Below are positions 1-8,700 of a DNA stretch of 64,000 nucleotides, one piece after another. Position 1 is the first letter of the stretch; every line of letters begins with the position of its first letter. Both the position numbers and the translations under genes were made by a program. Below the pieces are notes generated by a model that was not told the origin of the DNA, searched no databases, and saw nothing but the letters and a program-made list of their open reading frames with translations. Location of the stretch: the NCBI GenBank assembly GCA_002307725.1, contig DBUB01000012.1, forward strand, positions 1 to 64,000. Reading direction: 5' to 3'. The stretch comes from Alphaproteobacteria bacterium UBA1301. Lineage in GTDB: Bacteria; Pseudomonadota; Alphaproteobacteria; Micropepsales; Micropepsaceae.

Positions 1-167
1 GCCGAAGGAGCAACCGCCCCGGAAACTCTCAGGCAAAAGGACCGCGACGGGTGATGAACTTCTGGAAAGCAGGGCCGGGCGACCGGTCCTCACCGAAGGG
101 GTAATCCTCTGCGAAGCCTAGGCGAAGCAGGGGTTAATTCTCTCAGGTCCGATGACAGAGGGGGCGC
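1..167 (+). promoter_or_regulatory. Glycine riboswitch, tandem aptamers (5' end cut by the window)
   Basis: The start of the window carries the conserved 3' half of a first glycine aptamer (gccgaaggagcaac, then aactctcaggcaaaaggacc near 24-43). A short linker follows, then a second aptamer (caccgaaggggtaa near 100-113 and tctcaggtccgatgaca near 141-157). It lies directly ahead of gcvT, so glycine binding very probably switches on the cleavage operon. The first aptamer's 5' strand is missing. An ATG at 152 falls inside the second aptamer and is therefore an unlikely gcvT start. Boundaries are approximate. Confidence 0.92.
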
Positions 168-214
168 GGGTCTCGCTTATTGCGGGCGCGCCATCTCGAA
201 GGATTCGTCGGGCC

Positions 215-1342
215 ATGGAACACAGCAACGAGAATCTCCGCCGCACGCCGCTTTATGCGCTGCATGTCGAGCTGGGTGCTAAGATCGTGCCGTTCGCCGG
301 CTACGAAATGCCGGTGCAATATCCCACGGGCATCATCAAAGAACATCTGCACACCCGCGAGAAGGCGGGCCTGTTCGATGTCTCGCATATGGGCCAGGCG
401 TTTTTGCGCGGGCCCGATCCGGCCCGCTCAATGGAAAAGCTGGCACCCTCCGATTTCGCCGGGTTGAAAGAAGGCATGCAGCGCTACGGCCTGCTCCTCA
501 ATGACCAAGGCTGTGTCAAGGACGACTTCATGCTGACGCGGCTGGCGGATGAGCCGGCGCTCTATCTCGTCGTCAATGCGTCGATGAAAGAATCTGATTT
601 TGCTTACATCAGCGAGCGGCTGGAGGGCGAGGTGACGCTGACGCCGCGTCCCGATCGGGCGCTGCTCGCCTTGCAAGGCCCGCGCGCCGGCGCCGTGCTC
701 GACAAGCTGTCGCCCGGCATCGATTTCCTCAGCTTCATGCGCGTGGCGCGCGCCAAAGTAGCGGGCGTTGACGCCATCGTCGGCCGCACCGGTTACACCG
801 GCGAAGACGGTTTCGAAATTTCGGTTCAGGCTGAAGACGCTGAAACGGTTGCCCGCGCCTTGCTCGCGGATCCCGACGTGATGCCGATCGGTCTTGGCGC
901 CCGCGACAGCTTGCGTCTCGAAGCCGGGCTTTGCCTTTACGGCCACGACATCGACGAAACCACCGATCCGGCGGAGGCCAATCTGGTCTGGGCCATCGGC
1001 AAGCGCCGCAAGACCGAGCTCGGCTTTCCTGCCGCTGCCAAGATCATGGATCGCGTCTTGAATGGCACCGCCAAGAAACGCGTCGGCATTCGTCCTGACG
1101 GCCGCGCGCCGGCTCGCGACGGCACCGAGATCGCCGACAAGACCGGCCGCATCATCGGGAAAATTACCAGCGGTGGCTTCGGCCCGTCGCTGGGTGCCCC
1201 CATTGCCATGGGCTATGTCGAAACCGCCTTCGCTGCCGACGGGACCGAGGTCGATCTTCTGGTCCGCGGCAAAGCCCTTCCGGCGCGCATCGCCCCGATG
1301 CCGTTCGTCCCCCACCGCTACAAACGAGGAGCTCCCAAATGA
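215..1342 (+). CDS. gcvT: Aminomethyltransferase, T protein of the glycine cleavage system
   Basis: GcvT takes the aminomethyl group carried on lipoyl-GcvH and transfers its methylene to tetrahydrofolate, releasing ammonia. The 375-residue product matches the usual family length. It begins with the typical N-terminal block RRTPLYALHVELGAKIVPF and has the FDVSHMGQ motif, the GLCLYGHDID region and a C-terminal barrel. The start at 215 is chosen because the alternative ATG at 152 lies inside the riboswitch and adds 21 residues unlike the family. The stop overlaps the gcvH start by 4 nt (ATGA), implying translational coupling. Expression should be glycine-induced through the upstream riboswitch. 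Confidence 0.95.
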   Translation: MEHSNENLRRTPLYALHVELGAKIVPFAGYEMPVQYPTGIIKEHLHTREKAGLFDVSHMGQAFLRGPDPARSMEKLAPSDFAGLKEGMQRYGLLLNDQGCVKDDFMLTRLADEPALYLVVNASMKESDFAYISERLEGEVTLTPRPDRALLALQGPRAGAVLDKLSPGIDFLSFMRVARAKVAGVDAIVGRTGYTGEDGFEISVQAEDAETVARALLADPDVMPIGLGARDSLRLEAGLCLYGHDIDETTDPAEANLVWAIGKRRKTELGFPAAAKIMDRVLNGTAKKRVGIRPDGRAPARDGTEIADKTGRIIGKITSGGFGPSLGAPIAMGYVETAFAADGTEVDLLVRGKALPARIAPMPFVPHRYKRGAPK

Positions 1343-1713
1343 GTGAAACCCGCTACACGGACCAGCATGAATGGATCCGCGTCGAAGGTGACGAAGGCAC
1401 CATCGGCATCACCAGCCACGCCACCGAACAGCTTGGCGATGTGGTGTTTGTCGAGACGCCGTCGGTCGGCAAGGTGCTGGGCAAGGGCGACGAGGCTGCG
1501 GTGGTGGAAAGCGTCAAGGCGGCAAGCGAAGTCTATGCCCCGGTCGGCGGCACGGTCACGGCCGTCAATGAGGCGCTCGAAGACGAACCGGCCAAGGTCA
1601 ATGCCGATCCGGAAGGCGACGGCTGGTTTTTCAAGATCAAGATCGCCGACAAAGCCGAACTTGAGGCGCTGATGACCGGCGATAAGTACCAGGACTTCGT
1701 GAAAGGCCTTTGA
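1339..1713 (+). CDS. gcvH: Glycine cleavage system H protein (lipoyl carrier)
   Basis: GcvH is the small lipoylated shuttle that carries the aminomethyl intermediate between the P, T and L proteins. The 124-residue product has the normal length. The lipoylation site is Lys60 in VVESVKAASEVY, preceded by the usual hydrophobic beta strands and the HEWI motif near the N-terminus. It overlaps gcvT by 4 nt with a good AGGAG upstream. After its stop there is a 146-nt gap filled by a palindromic repeat before gcvPA, which is unusual because the rest of the operon is tightly packed. Confidence 0.96.
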   Translation: MSETRYTDQHEWIRVEGDEGTIGITSHATEQLGDVVFVETPSVGKVLGKGDEAAVVESVKAASEVYAPVGGTVTAVNEALEDEPAKVNADPEGDGWFFKIKIADKAELEALMTGDKYQDFVKGL

Positions 1714-1720
1714 GGCTCGG

Positions 1721-1846
1721 TGTCATGGCCCGCAACTGCGGGCCATCCAGTTGCGCCTGGAATGAATAAAATTGTGATGCACCGCGTGAACCGACGTTCG
1801 CCACGTCAATACCACCTGGATGGCCCGCATTCGGCGGGCCATGACA
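1721..1846. repeat. REP-like inverted-repeat element inside the gcv operon
   Basis: Two roughly 30-nt arms (1721-1750 and 1817-1846) are near-perfect reverse complements of each other. Each arm is itself a hairpin of atggcccgc...gcgggccat type. The same core recurs as a lone perfect palindrome at 18196-18225. About 66 nt of unremarkable sequence lies between the arms. The element occupies almost the whole gcvH-gcvPA gap. It looks like a REP doublet or small non-autonomous element; no transposase is present. Folded RNA here could stabilise or attenuate the transcript, but that is inference. Confidence 0.75.
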
Positions 1847-1859
1847 ATCGGGAGTGATG

Positions 1860-3191
1860 ATGCGCTACCTACCCCTAACCGCAGACGACCGCGCTGCCAT
1901 GCTTGCCAAAATCGGCGCGGCGGATATGGACGCTCTGTTCCGTGATGTGCCGCAGGAGGCCGTGGCCGCGCCCGAGGCTTTCGATCTGCCCGCTGCCAAA
2001 GGCGAGATCGAGGTCGAGCGTATTCTCACGCGTTTTGCCGCCAAGAACGTCGCGGCCGGCGACGGCCCGTTCTTTTGCGGCGCCGGGGCTTACAAGCATC
2101 ACGTTCCGGCGACGGTGGATCATTTGATCCAGCGCGCCGAGTTCCTCACCTCCTACACGCCCTATCAGCCGGAGATCAGCCAGGGCACGTTGCAGGTGTT
2201 GTTCGAATTCCAGACCCAGGTCGCGGCCCTCACCGGCATGGAGGTCGCCAACGCTTCGCTTTATGACGGTTCCACTGCCACCGCCGAAGCGGTGTTGATG
2301 GCGATGCGCGTCACCAAGCGCCCCAAGGCGATCCTTTCCGGCGGCTTGCACAAGCACTATGTCGAAACCGTTGAGACGGTTGCTAATCTGCACGGCGTCA
2401 CCAAGCGGGCGATGGCGTCTCCCGGCCGCGCCGAAGACCTCATTCCTTTGATCGACACCGACACCGCGTGCGTTGTGGTGCAAAGCCCCGACGTGTTCGG
2501 CCTCTTGCGGGATCTGAAGCCGCTCGCCGATGCCGCGCATGCCAAAGGTGCGCTGCTGATCGCCGTGGTGACGGAAGTGGTTTCGCTCGGCCTCATCACG
2601 CCGCCGGGTGCGCAAGGCGCCGACATCGTGGTGGCGGAAGGCCAATCGCTCGGCAATGGTCTCAATTTCGGCGGGCCCTATGTCGGCCTGTTTGCGGTGC
2701 GCGAGAAATTCCTCCGCCAGATGCCCGGCCGTCTTTGCGGGCAAACCACCGACGCCGATGGCCGCCGCGGGTTTGTGCTGACGCTTTCCACCCGCGAGCA
2801 GCACATCCGCCGCGACAAGGCGACGAGCAACATCTGCACCAATTCCGGCCTCTGCGCGCTGGCGTTTTCGATTCATCTTTCGCTCCTCGGCGAAGAGGGC
2901 TTCACCAAACTGGCGGCCATCAATCATGCCAAAGCGGTGGCACTGGCCGATAAGCTGAGCGCCATTCCCGGCGTCGCGCTGATCACACCGTCGTTCTTCA
3001 ACGAGTTCACGCTGAAGCTGCCGCGGAGTGCTGCCGCGGTGGTGGAAGCCTTGGCCGCGAAAGGCATTCTCGGCGGGGTTCCGGCATCGCGTCTCGGCTA
3101 TGCCGACGATCTGCTCATCGTCGCCGCCACCGAAACCAACACCGACGAAGACATTGCCGCGTTCGCAACCGCGCTGGAGGAAGTTCTATGA
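1860..3191 (+). CDS. gcvPA: Glycine dehydrogenase (decarboxylating) subunit 1, P protein alpha
   Basis: This is one half of the split P protein, which decarboxylates glycine with PLP and loads the aminomethyl group onto GcvH. The product is about 443 residues, the normal length for the N-terminal-type subunit. Recognisable stretches include MRYLPLTADDR, the YTPYQPEISQGTLQ block and FIGAGAYKHH-like FCGAGAYKHH. Three in-frame starts lie together (GTG 1854, ATG 1857, ATG 1860); GGAG at 1851-1854 best fits ATG 1860. It overlaps gcvPB by 4 nt. The catalytic lysine is in the partner subunit. Confidence 0.94.
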   Translation: MRYLPLTADDRAAMLAKIGAADMDALFRDVPQEAVAAPEAFDLPAAKGEIEVERILTRFAAKNVAAGDGPFFCGAGAYKHHVPATVDHLIQRAEFLTSYTPYQPEISQGTLQVLFEFQTQVAALTGMEVANASLYDGSTATAEAVLMAMRVTKRPKAILSGGLHKHYVETVETVANLHGVTKRAMASPGRAEDLIPLIDTDTACVVVQSPDVFGLLRDLKPLADAAHAKGALLIAVVTEVVSLGLITPPGAQGADIVVAEGQSLGNGLNFGGPYVGLFAVREKFLRQMPGRLCGQTTDADGRRGFVLTLSTREQHIRRDKATSNICTNSGLCALAFSIHLSLLGEEGFTKLAAINHAKAVALADKLSAIPGVALITPSFFNEFTLKLPRSAAAVVEALAAKGILGGVPASRLGYADDLLIVAATETNTDEDIAAFATALEEVL

Positions 3192-4696
3192 CCACCATCT
3201 CTGGCGATCGCTGTCTCGATCATGAAGAGCCGCTGATTTTCGAAATCGGCCGTGACGGCAAATGCGGCGTCGATTTTCCGCAAGTGACGGTCGGCGACAC
3301 CCATCTCGCCGGGCTGCGCCGCAAGGGCAAGATCGGCTTGCCGGGTCTTTCCGAGCCCGAAGTGGTGCGCCATTACGTGCGCCTGTCGCGCATGAACTAC
3401 GCCATCGACGCGGGGCTGTATCCGCTTGGCTCCTGCACCATGAAGCACAATCCGCGCCTCAATGAAAAGCTGGCGCGGCTGCCGGGTTTTGCCGATCTGC
3501 ATCCGCTCTCCCCGATGTCGGCGGCGCAAGGCGCGCTGGCGTTGATGCGTGAGTTGGCGCATTGGCTGACGACGCTGACCGGCATGCCGGCGGTGACGCT
3601 GACGCCGAAAGCGGGCGCTCATGGCGAGTTGTGCGGTATCCTCACCATCCGGGCCGCCATCGAAGCGCGCGGCGAGAAACGCACCCGCGTACTGATCCCG
3701 GAATCGGCGCATGGCACCAATCCCGCCAGCGCCGCCTTCGCCGGGTTCACCGTCGACGAAATCAAAGCGACGCCGGAAGGCCGGGTCGATCTCGACAGCT
3801 TGAAGTCGAAGCTCGGCCCGGACGTCGCCGCGTTCATGCTGACCAATCCCAACACCTGCGGCCTGTTCGAGCGCGACATCTGCGAGATTGCGCGGCTGGT
3901 GCACGCCGCGGGCGCTTACTTCTATTGCGACGGCGCCAATTTCAACGCCATCGCCGGCCGCGTGAAGCCGGGCGATCTCGGCGTCGATGCCATGCACATC
4001 AATCTGCACAAGACCTTTTCGACCCCGCATGGCGGCGGCGGTCCGGGCGCCGGTCCGGTGGTGCTGTCGGCGCGTCTGGCGCCGTTTGCGCCGCTGCCGC
4101 TGCTGGTCTTGGAAAAGGACAGCATTCGTCTGATCGAGACCAAAACCGATGCGCCGGAAGGCGCCAAGCCCTTCGGCCGCATGGCGGCGTTCCATGGCCA
4201 GACCGGCATGTTTGTGCGTGCGCTTAGCTACATGCTGAGCCACGGCGGCGACGGCATCCGGCAGGCGTCGGAAGATGCGGTGCTGTCGGCGAATTATGTG
4301 CTCGCCTCGCTCAAAGACGTGATGAGCGCGCCGTTCGCAGGCCCCTGCATGCACGAAGCCTTGTTCGACGATACTTGGCTGCACAATACCGGCGTCACCA
4401 CGCTCGATTTCGCCAAAGCGATGATCGACGAGGGCTATCATCCGATGACCATGTATTTCCCGCTGGTCGTTCACGGCGCCATGTTGATCGAGCCGACGGA
4501 ATCGGAGTCCAAGGAAAGCCTCGACCGGTTCATTCATGTGCTGCACACGATGGCTGAGGAAGTGAAGGCCGGAAAGACGGCGCGCTTCGATGGCGCCCCG
4601 CATCTGGCTCCGCGCCGCCGCCTCGATGAGACCGCCGCCTCGCGTAAGCCGGTGCTGAAATGGAAGGCCCCGGACCTCAAGCAAGCCGCGGAGTAG
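3188..4696 (+). CDS. gcvPB: Glycine dehydrogenase (decarboxylating) subunit 2, P protein beta
   Basis: This is the PLP-binding half of the split glycine decarboxylase. The PLP lysine is Lys275 in INLHKTFSTPHGGGGPG, a family signature. LGSCTMKHNPR near residue 80 and ESAHGTNPASAA near 172 are also diagnostic. At 502 residues it has the usual length. It is translationally coupled to gcvPA through an ATGA overlap. The lipoamide dehydrogenase (L protein) is not in the operon, which is normal because it is shared with other complexes. Confidence 0.96.
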   Translation: MTTISGDRCLDHEEPLIFEIGRDGKCGVDFPQVTVGDTHLAGLRRKGKIGLPGLSEPEVVRHYVRLSRMNYAIDAGLYPLGSCTMKHNPRLNEKLARLPGFADLHPLSPMSAAQGALALMRELAHWLTTLTGMPAVTLTPKAGAHGELCGILTIRAAIEARGEKRTRVLIPESAHGTNPASAAFAGFTVDEIKATPEGRVDLDSLKSKLGPDVAAFMLTNPNTCGLFERDICEIARLVHAAGAYFYCDGANFNAIAGRVKPGDLGVDAMHINLHKTFSTPHGGGGPGAGPVVLSARLAPFAPLPLLVLEKDSIRLIETKTDAPEGAKPFGRMAAFHGQTGMFVRALSYMLSHGGDGIRQASEDAVLSANYVLASLKDVMSAPFAGPCMHEALFDDTWLHNTGVTTLDFAKAMIDEGYHPMTMYFPLVVHGAMLIEPTESESKESLDRFIHVLHTMAEEVKAGKTARFDGAPHLAPRRRLDETAASRKPVLKWKAPDLKQAAE

Positions 4697-4770
4697 GGCG
4701 CGCCAACCAGGGCGCGACTGCGCCCCGGCGGTTGCCCGCCGCCCTCGCGGAGCGCTATGCGCGTGAGCGA

Positions 4771-4809
4771 AAAAAATAATGGCCCCGGGGGTGTCCAGTC
4801 CTCGGGGCC
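4771..4809 (-). terminator. Rho-independent terminator of the pentapeptide-repeat gene
   Basis: A strong stem (ggccccg...cggggcc, 4781-4809) is followed on the minus strand by ATTATTTTTTT. This is the classic hairpin plus U-tract arrangement about 50 nt past the minus-strand stop at 4861. Confidence 0.8.
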
Positions 4810-4860
4810 AAGTCGTCCATTGCAGAGGCAATTAAGCGGGGCGTCACTCCCGCAGGAGAT

Positions 4861-5301
4861 TTACTGGCACATCGGCACCTTTAGTCCGGCGGGCGCGCGC
4901 GTCTTGGTATCGCCGCAAGCGCCGTTGAGCTGCGCCTGGGTCAAGCCCTTGCTGCGCGTCAGATCGGTGCCTTTCAGCGACGTGGAACTCATTACGGCGC
5001 CGGTGAAATCGGTGGCGTCGAGATTGGTGTCGAACAGGTTGGCGCCGGAAAGATCGGCGCGGCGCAGAGTGGCCTCCTTCAGATTGGCGTGGCTGAGGCA
5101 GGTGAGCACCAGCTTGGCGTCATCGAGGTCGGCTCCCTGGAAATTGGAGCTTTGCAGGCACTGGTTGGAGAAGTCCTTGCCGGTCAGCGTGCAATGCGGA
5201 CAGCCGTTGGTCACGACGGAACCCGTCGGTGGTGTCCCAGCCTGGGACGGAACCGCGGCGGCGGCGGCAAGAACAAAGGCGGCAAGGGCAATGTGTTTCA
5301 T
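4861..5301 (-). CDS. Exported pentapeptide-repeat protein, Cys-rich
   Basis: The 146-residue product starts with a clear signal peptide (residues 1-21, cleavage expected after VPSQA). It is followed by A(D/N)LxX pentapeptide repeats from about residue 43 to 120 (NFQGADLDDAKL, ADLSGANLFDTNL, DLTRSK), which should form a short right-handed quadrilateral beta helix. Six cysteines (34, 37, 48, 68, 129, 145), including a CPHC pair, suggest disulfides or metal binding in the periplasm. It is a single-gene unit with its own terminator. Function is not known; most pentapeptide proteins act through protein-protein contact. Confidence 0.8.
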   Translation of the reverse strand: MKHIALAAFVLAAAAAVPSQAGTPPTGSVVTNGCPHCTLTGKDFSNQCLQSSNFQGADLDDAKLVLTCLSHANLKEATLRRADLSGANLFDTNLDATDFTGAVMSSTSLKGTDLTRSKGLTQAQLNGACGDTKTRAPAGLKVPMCQ

Positions 5302-5359
5302 GATTGTCTCAACCTGAACCAGACCCCACCGTTATCGCAAACCCCGTGCCGCGCCCCCG

Positions 5360-5680
5360 TGTCATCCCCGGCGAGCGGCGCGCGCCAGCGCGGCGTGAGG
5401 GAAGGGGACCCAGGTATCGGCAACGGCACAACGTTCGGCACTAAAGCAGATAGTTTATTGGCATGCGGAGACGCAGAGACGCGGAGAGGTTGTGCCGGAA
5501 TGTTCCTTCCCTGCTCAATCAAATCCGATGGCAAAGGCTGGCACGAAAACCTCCGCGTCTCCGTGTCTCCGCGTGAATCCAATCTTGATCTCATCGCAGG
5601 CAGCGTAAACGTGGCGCCCCCTGGGTTCCCTTCCCCTCCCATTCTTCGCTCCGCTCAGAATGCTCGGCCGGGAATGACAC
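5360..5680. repeat. Nested inverted-repeat element, first copy of the dispersed pair family
   Basis: The outer arms are 5360-5415 (tgtcatccccggc ... gggacccaggt type) and 5619-5680 (cctgggttccc ... gccgggaatgacac), in opposite orientation. Nested inside is a second inverted pair, 5465-5491 and 5548-5573, built from gcggagacgc units and differing at only a few positions. The element fills most of the 451-nt gap between nrdJ and the pentapeptide gene, where no coding sequence is convincing. The outer arms recur as inverted pairs near 12.2 and 44.3 kb. Confidence 0.7.
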
Positions 5681-5704
5681 CAATTTTTCGAGCCCCTAAA
5701 CGAA

Positions 5705-5728
5705 AAGGGCCGGATTGCTCCGGCCCTT
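5705..5728 (-). terminator. Rho-independent terminator of nrdJ
   Basis: A perfect 10-bp stem (AAGGGCCGGA, loop of 4, TCCGGCCCTT) runs into TTTTCGTTT on the minus strand, 25 nt past the nrdJ stop. Confidence 0.85.
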
Positions 5729-5752
5729 CGTACGCACGTCGGAGGAAACTTC

Positions 5753-8700
5753 TCAACTGCAGCCGCTGGTCGAGCCGCAGGTGTTGCATTTCATGCAGGT
5801 GCCGTTGCGCACCAGGGTGAAGTTCCCGCAGGTGCCGCACGCGTCGCCTTCGTAGCCCTTCATGCGGGCTTCGGCGCGGCGGACGTGAACGTCCGGCTTG
5901 GCGCCATTCAGTTTGCTCTCCAGCGCCGCCACGGTTTGGCCCACCGGGTTCGCCGCGATTTCGGCCTCGATGCTGGAGGCGATTTCGCTCAAATCGACCG
6001 CCGCGGCGACCTCCGGAATGTCCGCGTGGACATGGACATGCTCGTGTTCGTGCTCGTCGGGTTCGACCACCAGTGCGGTCGCTGCGTTGCCGCGCACCAC
6101 GCCGATGCGATGCACGTTGCCGCGGACATAGCCAATCGACGTGGTGCGGCTGACCGTCGTGGAACGCTGGCCTTCGGTGACGCCGCCGCCGAGGTCTTCG
6201 TCGTGATGCGGCGGGACATGGGCGAGATCGTTGCGGCCGAGATAGCTCACCGCCAGTTCGCGGAAGATGTAGTCGAGCACGCTGGTGGCGTTCTTGATCG
6301 AGTCGTTGCCGATCACGATGCCCGCTGGTTCGAAGCGGGTGAAGGTGAAGGCGTCGACGAACTCTTCCAGCGGCACGCCGTATTGCAGCGCGATCGAGAT
6401 CGCGATGGCAAAATTGTTCATCAAGCTGCGGAAAGCGGCGCCTTCCTTGTGCATGTCGATGAAAATTTCGCCGGGGCGGCCATCTTCGTATTCGCCGGTG
6501 CGCAGGTACACCTTGTGGCCGCCGACCACGGCCTTCTGGGTATAGCCCTTGCGGCGGGAGGGCAGGGTCTCGCGTTCGCGGTCGCGCACGATCTTCTCGA
6601 CGATTTTTTCGACCACGCGCTCGGCAATCACGGCCGTGCGCTGGGCGACCGGCGCGGCGGCGAGGGTCTCCTCGGCCTCGTCTTCGTCGTCATCGAAATC
6701 GAACACCGCCGAGGCCAACGGCTGGCTCAGCTTGGAACCGTCGCGATAAAGCGCATTGGCTTTGAGGCCCAGCTTCCAGCTGGTGATGTAGGCATCGCCG
6801 CATTCGCGCACGCCGGCCGAGTTCTGCATGTTGATGGTTTTCGAAATCGCGCCCGAAATGAACGGCTGCACCGCCGCCATCATCTTGATGTGCGCGGCCA
6901 CCGACAACGAGCGCTTGCCGATGCGCCCGCACGGATTGGCGCAATCGAACACCGGCAGGTGCTCGGCTTTCAGCAGCGGAGCGCCTTCGAGGGTCATCGC
7001 GCCGCAGACGAACAGATTGGCGGTATCGATGTCGGCTTTGCTGAAGCCGAGATGCTTCATCATGTCGAAGTCGGGCGCCATCAGGCTGGCGGCGTCGATC
7101 TTCAGCGTTTCGGTGCAGAAGTCCTCGCCCAGCGTCCATTTGTTGAACACGAAACGAATGTCGAAGGCCGATTCCAGCGCCGCTTCGACCTTGGCGATTT
7201 CCGCCTCACCGAAGCCTTTGATGCGCAGGGCGTCGTAATTGAAGGCGCCGCTATAGCCGTCCAGCGTGCCATGACCGACCGCATAAGCGACGATGTCGTC
7301 GATTTCTTTTTGGCCGTAGCCGAGGGTTTTCAGCGCTTCCGGAACGCAGCGGTTGATGATCTTGAAATAGCCGCCGCCAGCCAGCTTCTTGAACTTGACC
7401 AGCGCGAAGTCAGGCTCGACGCCAGTGGTGTCGCAATCCATCACCAGACCGATGGTGCCGGTCGGTGCCAACACCGTCGCTTGCGCATTGCGGAAGCCGA
7501 ACTCTTCGCCGACCACCAAGGCATCGTCCCACGCCTGCTTGGCGGCGTGCGCCAGATCGAGCTGGACGACGGCTGGCAGGTCGAGCGGAACCGGGTGGAT
7601 GCTGAGGCCTTCGTAACCGGTGGTCTCGCCATAAGCGGCGCGGCGATGGTTGCGGATGACGCGCAGCATGGCATCGGCATTGACGCGATATTCCGCGAAC
7701 GGCCCCAGCTCGCTCGCCATCTCGGCGCTGGTGGCATAAGAAACGCCGGTCATCAGGGCGCTGATCGCCCCGGAAATGGCGCGGCCTTCGCGGCTGTCGT
7801 AGGGAATGCCGGCGCTCATCAGATAGCCGCCGATGTTGGCGAAGCCGAGCCCCAGGGTGCGGTAGTCGTAAGAGCGCTGGGCAATTTCCTTGGACGGGAA
7901 CTGCGCCATCATCACCGAGATTTCGAGCACCACGGTCCACAGCTTGACCGCATGCTGGAACGCCGGAACGTCGAACACCTTTTTGCCGTCGAGATCGCGC
8001 TCGAACGCCATCAGGTTAAGCGAGGCGAGGTTGCAGGCGGTGTCGTCGAGGAACATGTATTCCGAGCACGGATTGGAGGCGCGAATGTCGCCGCCCGCCG
8101 GGCAGGTGTGCCAGTCGTTGATGGTGGTGTGGAACTGGATGCCGGGATCGGCGCAAGCCCACGCCGCGTAGGAAATCTTGTCCCACAGCTCGCGCGCCTT
8201 GACGGTTTTGACGACGGTGCCATCACGGCGCGCGGTCAGATACCAATCTTCGTCGTTCTGGACGGCGTGCAGGAACTCATCGGTGACGCGCACCGAGTTG
8301 TTGGAATTCTGGCCCGAGACCGACAGATAAGCTTCCGAATCCCAATCGGTGTCGTAGGTCTTGAACTCGATGTCCTTGAAGCCTTGCTTGGCAAAGGAGA
8401 TGACGCGCTCGATGAAATTGTCGGGGATCATGTCCTTGCGCGCGGCTTTGACCTCGCGGCGCAGCGCCGGGTTCTTCTTGGGATCGAAGCAATCGTCGCC
8501 CGAACCCTGGCACATCACGCAGGCCTTCATCACCGCTTTCAGGTGCTTTTCGGCGATCTTGGAACCGGCCACCATGGCGGCGACCTTCTGCTCTTCGAGC
8601 ACCTTCCAATCGATGAAAGCTTCGATGTCGGGATGATCGACGTCGACGATCACCATCTTGGCGGCGCGCCGCGTCGTGCCGCCCGATTTGATGGCACCGG

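Noticed and set aside
152..214. Upstream ATG start for gcvT
   Set aside because: Lies inside the second glycine aptamer and adds residues not seen in GcvT proteins.
3098..4831. 577-codon minus-strand frame opposite gcvPB
   Set aside because: No family features, Arg/Gln/His-rich; gcvPB on the plus strand is unambiguous.
5360..5680. CRISPR-like or phage attachment interpretation of the repeats
   Set aside because: No regular spacers, no cas genes, no integrase; the repeats are inverted and dispersed, not directly repeated.
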